From NCBI GenBank assembly GCA_963792655.1, contig CAWBWU010000004.1, positions 124,001-188,000 of the forward strand: DNA of 64,000 nt, in the 5' to 3' direction. Positions within the stretch are counted from its first letter, which is position 1. The number at the start of each line of letters is the position of its first letter. The position numbers were made by a program, and so were the translations under genes. Positions 42,582-51,075 of this stretch are shown here, piece by piece. The notes under the pieces were generated by a model that was not told where the DNA came from, made no database searches, and was given only the letters and a program-made list of their open reading frames with translations. Origin of the DNA: DOZZ01 sp963792655 (GTDB lineage Bacteria > Acidobacteriota > Terriglobia > Bryobacterales > Bryobacteraceae).

Positions 42582-43305
42582 ATGAGGAAACTGCGCATAG
42601 CCGTCATTCTGGCCTTGATCGTTGCGGTTGCCGCGGCGGTCGTATGGTGGGACCACATGTACCGCGAAGCCGGTCAGCCGGGATCTATCACGAACTCTGC
42701 GCGCGACCGGTATCTCTACGGGTCGGTTGGCGCGAGAGTCTGCGGGCATTCCTTATTGGATCTGGCTAGTGTTGCCGCGGATCTTTCCGGAATATATGCC
42801 TGCAACGGGGGGCTACCTTGCGCTCGGTCTTTCGTGGGAAGAGACACGCGAGATGCCGGCGGGGCTATCGAAGCAGCGCGTGGGTTATGTTCGCGTCGCC
42901 GGCAATTGTGCGCTGTGTCATGCGTCCTCGAAGTCGAATGGCTATGACTATCCGCCCACGCTTATTCCCGCGAGCCATGGTCATACCGACGCGGTCGACA
43001 AAATGGTGAAGTACTATCGCGACTGCGCAAACGATCCGCGGTTCAACGCCGACAACATTCTTAGCGAAGTCAATATGGCGACCAAGCTGTCGATGCTCGA
43101 TAAGCTGTTTTATCGCTACGTTCTCATCCCGCGGACACGCAGAAGGTTTCTTTCTCAGGATGCGGGAATCATCGATGCGGAACTCTGGAGGCACGCGCGC
43201 GAGCCGCATACAGGCGACTACCGCGCGCGCATGCAACAGCTGGTCAATGGGCTGCAAGGAGCAGAGCGGGATGCGTTGCAAGCGTATCTGGCGCAGTTGC
43301 GCTGA
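42582..43305 (+). CDS. Small membrane-anchored cytochrome c, frameshifted
   Basis: Reconstructed length 240 aa. N-terminal membrane anchor (RIAVILALIVAVAAAVVWW) from ATG 42582. The frame moves +1 near 42735; after it ESAGIPYWIWLVLPRIFPEYMP aligns with MGIPYWFWVALPEMFPEYLP of the preceding gene, confirming the join. One heme motif, CALCH in VAGNCALCHASS, and a helical C terminus. It looks like a shortened relative of the preceding cytochrome, lacking the second heme half, so it may be an electron carrier or accessory subunit. Starts 4 bases after the preceding stop. Confidence 0.83.
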
Positions 43306-43455
43306 GGAGGACCATCACGGGCGTGAATTCCCGCTTGCTCACGCGCGCGGCTCGTAGGGACCACGCCGTCAGAGGCGCGACTGCAGGGAGCGCATTAGCC
43401 TGGGTTCGGCTATTCGGAATGCGTGAGCTCTCGACTGTGCGCTCCCTCCAGGTGA
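43306..43455. other. Spacer with 10-bp inverted repeat
   Basis: No gene is supported here. agggagcgca (43385-43394) and tgcgctccct (43438-43447) form a perfect inverted repeat with 43 bases between, and a stretch gtagggaccacgccgtc precedes them. It could be a REP-like element or a weak transcription end after the cytochrome cluster. Confidence 0.3.
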
Positions 43456-43560
43456 GAGCATGGAAACATACCACCGTCAGCTACTCAGTTTCTAAATGTT
43501 GATCTCGCAATCTGCTCGAAGGCGGATCTCCAGCCGGTCATAACGGCGCTTGGGAAGAAG

Positions 43561-43878
43561 GTGTGCGCCCTCTTTGCCGGGCGAATCAAACGAACCTACT
43601 GCGCCTACCTCGAGTTAACGAAGGCTACTAGAACCGCGGACGCGACGATCCGCGCCTTCTGTGCGCTGCTAGAAGCCCTCCCGGAGGTGGAGCGCCGGCT
43701 TTGGAACGACGCGACTGTCCGGGACTTCAACATCGGCGTTCAAGGCGGCGAAGAGCCTCGATGCACAGAGTTTGTGCTCGCCGCGCGGACAGTGCAGGCT
43801 GTAAGCGCATTGAATGCACGGATCGTGTTCAGCGTCTATGCTCCCGACGAGTTCCTTACCTCCAGACTGTCCGAGTAA
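43561..43878 (+). CDS. Hypothetical protein upstream of ECF42 locus
   Basis: 105 aa from GTG 43561. No domain recognised. Coding-like sequence continues upstream in the same frame (FLNVDLAICSKADLQPVITALGKK, in part) back to a stop at 43453, but no standard start codon is present there, so the true gene probably begins earlier and its start may be lost to a small indel; an ATG at 43460 lies in another frame. The body has an LWNDATVRDFNIGVQGG motif and an FVLAARTVQAVSALNARIVF strand-helix-strand. May be unrelated to the sigma factor cluster that follows. Confidence 0.6.
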   Translation: MCALFAGRIKRTYCAYLELTKATRTADATIRAFCALLEALPEVERRLWNDATVRDFNIGVQGGEEPRCTEFVLAARTVQAVSALNARIVFSVYAPDEFLTSRLSE

Positions 43879-43968
43879 CTTCTCGCCCGGAATTGTCGAA
43901 ATGACCGGGGCCCATCCGTCATGGTCGTGAGAGCACATCTGAGGCTCCACAAATGAGAGGATGATCCC

Positions 43969-44328
43969 GTGAACTACGCAGTGTTGATCTACGAATCGCC
44001 AGAAGATTTTGCCGTGCGCAACGATCCCCAAAAACGCGACGCCTATTGGTCGCAATGGCCGCCGTACTCCCAGGCTCTGAAAGATGCCGGTGTCTTCGTA
44101 ACCGGGGCCGGGCTGCAACCGCCCGAAACCGCCACCACTCTGCGCAACCAGAACAACCAGCAAAGGCTGGTGCAGGATGGCCCGTATGCCGACACCAAGG
44201 AGCAGTTAGGCGGCTTCTACGTCGTGAACGTGCCGGATCTCGACGCGGCGCTCGACTGGGCAGGGAAGTGTCCAAAAATGCCCGGCCGCGTTGTCGAAGT
44301 GCGGCCCTGCCTGGCGCCCAGGAGCTGA
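43969..44328 (+). CDS. DGPF/YCII-related protein 1
   Basis: 119 aa ferredoxin-like YCII-related fold. YAVLIYESPEDFAV at the start, GVFVTGAGLQPP, and the DGPF motif in the form QDGPYADTKEQLGGFYVVNV. Such DGPF proteins are the standard partners of ECF42 sigma factors, which lie two genes downstream, and are thought to be the regulated or sensing components. ATG 43969 follows a gagaggatgatcc region with a plausible ribosome site. Paralogue of the next gene. Confidence 0.88.
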   Translation: MNYAVLIYESPEDFAVRNDPQKRDAYWSQWPPYSQALKDAGVFVTGAGLQPPETATTLRNQNNQQRLVQDGPYADTKEQLGGFYVVNVPDLDAALDWAGKCPKMPGRVVEVRPCLAPRS

Positions 44329-44332
44329 CGCC

Positions 44333-44686
44333 ATGCAATACGCACTCCTGTTCTATCAAAGTCCGGAAGACTTCGCGGCCCGCACCGATCCGGCCAAGAG
44401 CAAACAGTTCTGGGGTAGCTTTCTGCCTTACATGGATGCGCTGAACGCGGCTGGAATCGTTGTCGCGGGCGCCGGTTTGGAGCCGCCGGCAACCGGGGTC
44501 ACGTTGCTGCGCAACGGGCATACGCAGGACGGGCCATTCGCGGAAACCAAGGAGCAGCTCGGCGGCTTCTTTATCATCGACGTTCCGACTGCGGAAGTGG
44601 CGCTCGAGTGGGCGGCGCGCTTTCCCCTCGATGTCGGTGGCGGCGTGGAGGTCCGGCCGGGTCTACCGCCCATGCCGCGCGGATGA
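44333..44686 (+). CDS. DGPF/YCII-related protein 2
   Basis: 117 aa, clear paralogue of the preceding gene: MQYALLFYQSPEDFA, GIVVAGAGLEPPATG and TQDGPFAETKEQLGGFFIID with the exact DGPF motif. The C terminus WAARFPLDVGGGVEVRPGLP keeps the typical VEVRP strand. ATG 44333 lies 4 bases after the preceding stop, and its own stop overlaps the sigma factor start by 4 bases (ATGA). Function of the family is unsettled. Confidence 0.9.
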   Translation: MQYALLFYQSPEDFAARTDPAKSKQFWGSFLPYMDALNAAGIVVAGAGLEPPATGVTLLRNGHTQDGPFAETKEQLGGFFIIDVPTAEVALEWAARFPLDVGGGVEVRPGLPPMPRG

Positions 44687-45915
44687 ACGATCCCGGCGTC
44701 GCGATTGAACGCGCAGCGGTGGAATCTTACGGACGCCTGCTTGCGTTCCTCGCCGCGCGTTCCCACGACGTGGCTGCCGCGGAAGACGCGCTCGCCGATG
44801 CATTTCATTCCGCGCTCGCGTCATGGCCGCGCGATGGTGTGCCGCAAAAGCCAGAGGCATGGCTGCTCACCGCCGCGCGGCGACGTCTGCTCGACCGATT
44901 CCGGCATTCGCGCGTCGAAGCCGAAGCCGCGCCGGAATTGCTTGCCGCGGCGAATGAGGCGCAGTGCATGACTCTCACGGATTCGGTCTTCCCGGATGAG
45001 CGTTTGAAGTTGTTGTTTATCTGTGCTCATCCGGCAATCGATCCTGCCGCTCGGACGCCGCTGATGTTGCAAACCGTGTTGGGCATGGATGCCGCACGTA
45101 TTGCTTCGTCGTTTCTCGTGAAGCCGGCCACCATGGGCCAGCGGTTATCCCGCGCAAAGGCGAAGATTCGAGATGCCGGAATTCCGTTTCGAGTTCCTGA
45201 TAAACCGGAGTTACCGGCCCGGCTCGATGCGGTACTCGAAGCCATCTACGCGGCATACGGTGTGGGGTGGGACGACGTCGCGGGAGCGGACGCGCGGGGC
45301 CGCCGCCGCGCCAGCGAAGCCATCGAGTTAGGCCGCTTGCTGGTGCACCTGATGCCTGAAGAACCGGAAGCGCTCGGACTGCTGGCGCTGATGCTCTACT
45401 GTGAATCGCGGCGGGATGCTCGCCGTACTGAAGCCGGTGAGTACGTCCCCTTGTCGGGTCAGGACATCACGCGTTGGTCGCGTCCCATGATCGACGAGGC
45501 TGACGGTCTGCTTCGTGCCGCCGGCGCTTTCAGCCGCATCGGGCGCTTCCAACTGGAAGCGGCAATCCAGTGCGTGCATGCTCAACGTGTTCGCGGCATT
45601 ACTCCGGATTGGGAAGCCATCGCGCTGATGTATGAAGGTCTGGTACAAATGGCGCCGGCCGTGGGCGCTCTGGTCGGCCGCGCAGCCGCGGTGATGGAAG
45701 CACGCGATGCTGGCACCGCCTGGGAACTGTTGCAGACTGTGCCGCTGGAGGCGGTGAGAACCTACCAGCCGTACTGGGCTCTGGCTGCGCATCTGTTGCA
45801 ACGCATGGGGCGAGAAGCCGAAGCCGGCGAAGCTTACGCCAACGCCATAGGGCTATGCGATGACCCCGCGATGCGCGCATTCCTGATCCGCGCATCGCAG
45901 GGCATTCCGGGTTAG
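44683..45915 (+). CDS. ECF42-type RNA polymerase sigma factor with TPR-like extension
   Basis: 410 aa. Region 2 at about residues 8-75 (AVESYGRLLAFLAARSHDVAAAEDALADAF, shown in part; RRRLLDRFRHSR), region 4 at about 105-160 (PLMLQTVLGMDAARIASSFL, TMGQRLSRAKAKIRDAGIPF), then a long helical C-terminal DUF6596/TPR-like extension (EAIYAAYGVGWDD, LMPEEPEALGLLALMLYCES, RIGRFQLEAAIQCVHAQR). No anti-sigma factor gene is next to it; in ECF42 the extension is thought to replace it. ATG 44683 is coupled to the DGPF gene upstream. Its end overlaps the minus-strand DUF2207 gene by 4 bases. Confidence 0.92.
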   Translation: MNDPGVAIERAAVESYGRLLAFLAARSHDVAAAEDALADAFHSALASWPRDGVPQKPEAWLLTAARRRLLDRFRHSRVEAEAAPELLAAANEAQCMTLTDSVFPDERLKLLFICAHPAIDPAARTPLMLQTVLGMDAARIASSFLVKPATMGQRLSRAKAKIRDAGIPFRVPDKPELPARLDAVLEAIYAAYGVGWDDVAGADARGRRRASEAIELGRLLVHLMPEEPEALGLLALMLYCESRRDARRTEAGEYVPLSGQDITRWSRPMIDEADGLLRAAGAFSRIGRFQLEAAIQCVHAQRVRGITPDWEAIALMYEGLVQMAPAVGALVGRAAAVMEARDAGTAWELLQTVPLEAVRTYQPYWALAAHLLQRMGREAEAGEAYANAIGLCDDPAMRAFLIRASQGIPG

Positions 45916-47559
45916 CCCGCGCCGCTCGCTCCGCCGCCCGATGCACCCGCCGCGCCAGCGCCGCCGTCGCCCGAAGTAGCACCCGAGGTGTTCAGGAAGG
46001 TGATGAAAGCGCCGCCATCACTGCCGTGATCGCCAGAGGGCCATGGACCAAACCAGGCCGGCATCACCAGCGACTCTTCTTTGCGCGCACGCCGCATCAG
46101 CGTAGAGATGAGTTGCATCGCAGCAGCGTAGGGCAGCAGCGCATCCCATTCTTTGCTCGATGGGAGCGCCGCGCGGCCTTTCGCTATTTCCTGGAGATGG
46201 TGTTGAAAGCCCTGCCAGCGGCTTGCTACGTCGGCGCCGCGCTGCGTGAGCCTCGAGAACTGCACACCGGCAATCAGCATCAGCACACCGGAGATCAACG
46301 CAGCCAGCATCACGGTCAATAAGATGCCCGTGCCAATCGCGAAGGCTTGATAGAGTACGGCGGCTGCGGGCAACGCCACAAGAGCGCCGGCGAGCGACAG
46401 CATCCCTGCAGTCATCATTCGCGACCGGGCCTGGAGTCGTGCCGGATCGTAGGAGCCGTTAGCCACCAGCTCGTCTCGAACGGCTTTGCCGAAGCGCTGC
46501 CGAACGCCGCTGGCGCGCTGTCCAAAGTGCTGGAGGGTGATGCTGCGGTCGGCGCGGAACGTCGCGTCGATCAGTGTTGCTTCATGCGGCGCGAGCGAGT
46601 TGCGCTCGCCCTCGAGCGTCAGATCGTAGTGGCGGCCGAACCTGCCCGGCTGGCGTTCTTGAACGCGAATTACTCCGCGCCGGGCAAGATCGAGCAGTAC
46701 GGCCTGCACAGAACCTGGGTGTCCTGTGAGGTGCCCGGCCAGTGCAGGTGACAGATCGTCGGGCGGAACGGGTTTGTAATCCGGATGCAGCGTGGAACGG
46801 AACGCCGGCCAGGTGGCATTCGTCCTGGAAATCCACCAGATGACGCCAAGCAGAAGAATCAGGGCGGGGACAGCGCCGTAGAGTAAGCCCGTCAACAATG
46901 CGGAACGGTGCTGGACTCGCGACTCCATCCACCGCGACGCGGCGCCCGGGAATGCGTCTGGTGCAAACCTGGCGGTGACGGCCAAATCACGATCTCGGCC
47001 GCACGTGATCAAGCGTCACTCGCGATTGTCCATCCGCTTCACTTACCTGGTCCGAGTGGTCGGCCGTCAAGGCTGGCGCGCCGGTGCCCGGCGGATAGCG
47101 CAGAGTCACTTCGGCATGATCGATTTCATAGGAGCGCTGCGGCGGAAGAGCATTCCACTTTAGCGTCGCTGCGGCTGCGGTCTTGCGTACCACCCCATCG
47201 GCAACATAGCTCACCTGAAAGGTATGCGTCTGATTTTCGACCGGTGAGAAATGCCAGCGAACGTGGTTGCCTTTGATCTCCACCTGGCCGGGCCCGGTGC
47301 CGGGTTCGCAAGGGCGCCCGTCGAGAGTGGCGGTAATGTTCGAGATCCCGTCAGTATTTCGCTCGGAGATGTCGCGAAACACGTAAGTGAACGGCCCGTT
47401 GGCAAAGTGGAACACCGCCGTCTCGCTCACGTGCAGCGCGCCGCGGGAATCAAGATCAAGCTGAACAAGGTAGCGTTCCGCGTTGTAAGTCTTTGCGGAA
47501 GCGGGAAGGAGAGAAAGCAGCGTCACTGCTGCTGCGACCGTTACATTCCGGCCTATCAT
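45912..47559 (-). CDS. DUF2207 membrane protein, frameshifted
   Basis: Reconstructed length 548 aa. Signal peptide (TVAAAVTLLSLLPASAKTY), then the extracytoplasmic DUF2207 beta domain to about residue 190 (ERYLVQLDLDSRGALHVSET, FTYVFRDISERNTDGI, THTFQVSYVADGVV). Near 46995 the frame moves +1 and continues RDRDLAVTARFAPDAF, a membrane helix (LLTGLLYGAVPALILLLGVI), a cytoplasmic winged-helix-like segment (VQAVLLDLARRGVIRVQERQ), two more helices (about 375-430) and a Gly/Ala/Ser-rich tail (SGDGGAGAAGASGGG). The two halves are always one protein in the family. Function unknown; probably an envelope protein. Confidence 0.85.
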
Positions 47560-47688
47560 TGAAACCTCCAGTAACTACCTTGAGCATACTCCCGCGTAAT
47601 GTTAAGCGATTGTTACAAGTGCTTGAAGATTCAGGTAAACGCAACTCTCATGACTGAGGCGCGACCGTGAGGGGGTCGCACGTTACCG

Positions 47689-48432
47689 CTACTCCACTTC
47701 CGCAATGTGCAAGGTGACAATCCCAAGCGTCAGCGGCGTGAATGCGACTCGCGCAAACCCGGCATCGTGCAATGTCTGCGCGAGTTCATGCGGCTTGGGG
47801 AACTTCCGGACTGACTCCGGCAGGTAGCGGTAAGCATCGGGCTCTCCTGAAACGGCGCCGCCGATCAAGGGCAGCAGCCGGCGCGCATAGAGCCGGTACA
47901 AAGCCGCAGTCACCGGATTCCGCGGCTCCGACAACTCCAGAATGGCCAGCGTGCCGCCACGCTTCAGGACGCGGCGGATCTCTCTCGCACCTGCAGCATA
48001 GTTGGTGAAGTTGCGAAAGCCGAAGCCGCAGGTCACCAGATCGATCGTCGAGTCGGCAAAAGGCAACTCGAGCGCATCAGCTTCCAGCAGCACGGCATCG
48101 AACCCGCGCGCACTTAGCTTCGCCCTCGCTGCACTCAGCATGGCCCCGCTGAAGTCAGCTCCGATAACTTGTTCGGTGGTCGCCCCACGCAATGCGAGCA
48201 GCAAGTCCCCGGTGCCGCAGCAAAGATCTATCGTGATCGCGCCCGGAAGTGTAGCTGCTTTTTTCACGCGCCGCAGCGTCACCGCGCGCCAGTAACGATC
48301 GAGGTTTCCGGTGAGCAGATGATTTGCGAGGTCGTAACGCGGAGCAATGCGATCGAACATGTCGCGCACGTAACGCGACGCTTCCTGCTCGGTTGATGCG
48401 CCCGCGGGAGTCGTGCCAAGGCCCGGAGTCAT
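47689..48432 (-). CDS. ubiE: Demethylmenaquinone/ubiquinone methyltransferase
   Basis: 247 aa class I methyltransferase that C-methylates demethylmenaquinone (MenG role) or the ubiquinone precursor. YVRDMFDRIAPRYDLANHLLT is the family start, with SAM motif ITIDLCCGTGDLLLAL, VIGADFSGAMLSAARAKL, EADALELPFADSTIDLVTCG, FGFRNFTNYAAGAREIRRVLK and LGGAVSGEPDAYRYLPESV-like ending. In Acidobacteriota menaquinone is the usual quinone, so the MenG role is more likely. Its 5' end overlaps the aroB stop by 4 bases. Confidence 0.94.
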   Translation of the reverse strand: MTPGLGTTPAGASTEQEASRYVRDMFDRIAPRYDLANHLLTGNLDRYWRAVTLRRVKKAATLPGAITIDLCCGTGDLLLALRGATTEQVIGADFSGAMLSAARAKLSARGFDAVLLEADALELPFADSTIDLVTCGFGFRNFTNYAAGAREIRRVLKRGGTLAILELSEPRNPVTAALYRLYARRLLPLIGGAVSGEPDAYRYLPESVRKFPKPHELAQTLHDAGFARVAFTPLTLGIVTLHIAEVE

Positions 48433-49502
48433 GCGAGCGCGTATTGAATGGCCGCGTGCACCAGCTTGTCATCGACGGAGTTCGCCAGTTCGGTTTTGCC
48501 AACTCCGGTGGGCAACACGAATTGCACGCTGCCGCGCGTGGCCTTCTTATCGCTCACCAATCGCCGCTGCAGCGCGTCCACTTCAATGCCCTGAGTACTC
48601 GGGATCGGTCCATAAGCTCGCACCACATCTTCAATGCGTTGAGCGTCAGCGCGCGAGCAGTGGCCGGTCAACTCCGCAAGCTTTGTCGCGGCGATCATGC
48701 CGAAGGCGACGGCCTCGCCATGCAGGAACTTCTCGTACCGCGTCTCGGCTTCAAGCGCGTGCCCTACGGTATGCCCGAAGTTCAGGATCTTCCGTACGCC
48801 CATTTCGCGCTCGTCCGCAGTCACTACTTCTGCTTTGATGCGCACGCATTCGGCGATGATCCATTCGGTCAGAGACTCGTCCCGTCGCAGCACCTGCTCC
48901 CGCTGGCGTTCCAGTTTGTCGAACAACTCCGGGCTCGCGATCACGCCGTACTTGATCACTTCATACAAGCCCGCGACATACTCACGGGCGGGCAAAGTAC
49001 GCAACAGCGCCGGATCGATCAGGACCGCAAGCGGCTGGTGAAAGCTACCGATCAAATTCTTGCCGAGCGCGAGATTGACGCCGGTCTTGCCCCCGATCGC
49101 TGCATCCACCTGGGCGAGCAGCGTGGTGGGAACCTGGATCACTGGAATACCGCGCATGAACATCGCCGCGAGAAAGCCCGCCATGTCGTTCACGATGCCG
49201 CCGCCAAACGCGATCACAATACTTGAGCGATCAGCACCGGCGCGCAACATCTGTTCGGCCGCTGTCTCGAGCGGCGCGAGACGCTTGTTCTCTTCGCCAC
49301 CGGGCAGCAGCAGAACCTCATGTGCGTGATCCTTCAGACCGGCGCGCAAGTGTTCGCCCGCATGCGTCATCACATCGGCGGTTGACACGACGAACAGCTT
49401 GCCAACCCGCGCCGGCACGTGTTCCGCGATGCGGTCGGCAATCCCGTTTTCGACAATCACCGGGTACGTGCACACGGCTGTCGTCACGGAAAACTGAGGC
49501 AT
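48429..49502 (-). CDS. aroB: 3-dehydroquinate synthase
   Basis: 357 aa, second shikimate enzyme, converting DAHP to 3-dehydroquinate with NAD and a metal ion. Motifs: VVSTADVMTHAGEHL, LPGGEENKRLAPLE, FGGGIVNDMAGFLAAMFMRG, VPTTLLAQVDAAIGGKTGVN, the metal ligands in the KYGVIASPELFDKLE region and NFGHTVGHALEAETRYEKFLHG. Complete and of normal length. Transcribed away from nadB, with a 64-base divergent spacer. The DAHP synthase that precedes it in the pathway is at 21503. Confidence 0.96.
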   Translation of the reverse strand: MPQFSVTTAVCTYPVIVENGIADRIAEHVPARVGKLFVVSTADVMTHAGEHLRAGLKDHAHEVLLLPGGEENKRLAPLETAAEQMLRAGADRSSIVIAFGGGIVNDMAGFLAAMFMRGIPVIQVPTTLLAQVDAAIGGKTGVNLALGKNLIGSFHQPLAVLIDPALLRTLPAREYVAGLYEVIKYGVIASPELFDKLERQREQVLRRDESLTEWIIAECVRIKAEVVTADEREMGVRKILNFGHTVGHALEAETRYEKFLHGEAVAFGMIAATKLAELTGHCSRADAQRIEDVVRAYGPIPSTQGIEVDALQRRLVSDKKATRGSVQFVLPTGVGKTELANSVDDKLVHAAIQYALA

Positions 49503-49566
49503 GCTTTCCTTGTACCACGCAAGAAAATAAAGCGTTTGGCGCGACTGCTAGAATCGCAAGGAGTAG

Positions 49567-51075
49567 ATGAATCCCGACTTTTTGGTGATTGGCGCAGGCG
49601 TCGCGGGCTTGCGCGCAGCAGTGGAGTTGTCGCAAGCGGGAAGCGTTCTGGTGATTGCGAAAGACACTCTGCGAGAGTCGAATTCCGAATACGCGCAAGG
49701 TGGCATCGCGGTCGCGTTAAGCGATGACGACGAGGTTGAACTGCACGAGCAGGACACGCTCTACGCGGGTGATGGTCTTTGCGATCCCGAAGCAGTTCAC
49801 ACGCTGGTTGAAGAAGGCCCCGGGGCAATCCAGGATCTGATCGATTGGGGTGTGCAGTTCGATCGTGAAGGCATGAAGCTTGCGTTTGGCCGCGAAGGCG
49901 CTCACAGCCGCAACCGAGTACTGCACGCGCATGGCGATTCTACAGGCCGCGAGATCGCGCGCACGCTGCAGCGCAAAGCCGCCTCGCTCGCGGGAGTCAA
50001 GTTCCAAAGCTACGCCGCAACCGTTGACCTTCTGATGGAAGATGGGCGCGTCACAGGCGCGCTCATTTTTGACGATCGCACCGACCAGCTGTTTACCGTG
50101 CATGCGCGCGCCGTGTTGCTGGCTACGGGCGGTCTTGGACGTGTCTTCAAAGAAACGACCAACCCCGATGTAGCGACCGGCGATGGTGTCGCGATGGCGT
50201 TCCGCGCGGGTGCGCAGATCAGCAATATCGAGTTCGTGCAGTTTCATCCCACCGCATTGCATCTGACCGGAGCGCCGCGCTTCCTGCTCTCGGAAGCGCT
50301 GCGCGGGGAAGGCGCTACTTTGGTCAACGAGGCGGGCGAGCGTTTCATGAGCCGCTATCACGAGATGGCAGACCTCGCGCCGCGCGATGTCGTGTCCCGT
50401 GCGATCGTGGCTGAAATGCAGCGCACAGGCGCGCCGCACATGTACCTGGATTTGACCGCGCGCGATGCGGACTTCATCCGGCACCGCTTCCCGCGCGTGT
50501 ACGAGACCTGTCTTCGGCATGGGATCGACTTAGCGAAAGACCGCGCGCCTGTGCATCCGGCTGCACACTATGCGATGGGCGGCGTCACGACTGATCTCTG
50601 GGGGCGCAGCACGCTGCCCGGTTTGTATGCTGCTGGTGAAGTGGCCTGCACCGGTGTGCACGGTGCGAACCGCCTGGCCAGCAATTCACTGCTGGAAGGT
50701 GTCGTATTTGGAGCAAGGGCAGGCTGCGCGATGCGCGACGAGGCTGTGCCGCGAACGCAAGGCACTCCGGTAGCGCAGTTGTTTCCGCGCGTTCAAGAAT
50801 CCGTGCTGCGCGATCTTGCCTGGAACCAGTGCGGAATCCAACGCGATGCCCAGGGTCTGGCGCTTGCCGTGCAACAGTTAGCGGCATACGAAATGCAGGC
50901 TCTTGCAAATCCCAAGCTGACCGATTTTGACCGGCGGAACATCCACTGCGTCGCGGGGCTGATTGCTCGTTGCGGCCTGTGGCGTGAGGAGAGCCGTGGC
51001 GCGCACTACCGCACCGACTTCCCGGAGAAGCGCGAACAGTTCCAAGTTGCCTCGGAAGTGGATATCGCGCATTGA
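49567..51075 (+). CDS. nadB: L-aspartate oxidase
   Basis: 502 aa flavoprotein that makes iminoaspartate for quinolinate and NAD synthesis. FLVIGAGVAGLRAAVELSQA (FAD), SNSEYAQGGIAVALSDDD, the active-site block GREGAHSRNRVLHAHGDSTG, ISNIEFVQFHPTALHL, HPAAHYAMGGVTTDLWGR and GANRLASNSLLEGVVFG. The helical C-terminal domain (RDLAWNQCGIQRDAQGL, then RRNIHCVAGLI) distinguishes it from SdhA. No nadA or nadC in the window. Its stop overlaps the TTG start of the transporter gene by 4 bases. Confidence 0.95.
   Translation: MNPDFLVIGAGVAGLRAAVELSQAGSVLVIAKDTLRESNSEYAQGGIAVALSDDDEVELHEQDTLYAGDGLCDPEAVHTLVEEGPGAIQDLIDWGVQFDREGMKLAFGREGAHSRNRVLHAHGDSTGREIARTLQRKAASLAGVKFQSYAATVDLLMEDGRVTGALIFDDRTDQLFTVHARAVLLATGGLGRVFKETTNPDVATGDGVAMAFRAGAQISNIEFVQFHPTALHLTGAPRFLLSEALRGEGATLVNEAGERFMSRYHEMADLAPRDVVSRAIVAEMQRTGAPHMYLDLTARDADFIRHRFPRVYETCLRHGIDLAKDRAPVHPAAHYAMGGVTTDLWGRSTLPGLYAAGEVACTGVHGANRLASNSLLEGVVFGARAGCAMRDEAVPRTQGTPVAQLFPRVQESVLRDLAWNQCGIQRDAQGLALAVQQLAAYEMQALANPKLTDFDRRNIHCVAGLIARCGLWREESRGAHYRTDFPEKREQFQVASEVDIAH

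Noticed and set aside
41252..42658. 468-residue minus-strand reading frame
   Set aside because: Antisense to the cytochrome/catalase-like gene, whose heme motifs and family blocks are unambiguous.
42622..43305. Small cytochrome starting at 42622 in its second frame
   Set aside because: The first 38 residues of that frame are basic and lack the membrane anchor; the anchor and GSITNSARDRYLYGS segment are in the frame from 42582, so the gene is better read across a shift.
43385..43447. 10-base inverted repeat as an intrinsic terminator
   Set aside because: Loop of 43 bases and no T tract; listed only as a feature of the spacer.
48324..49226. 300-residue plus-strand reading frame
   Set aside because: Antisense to aroB and ubiE, both fully conserved.
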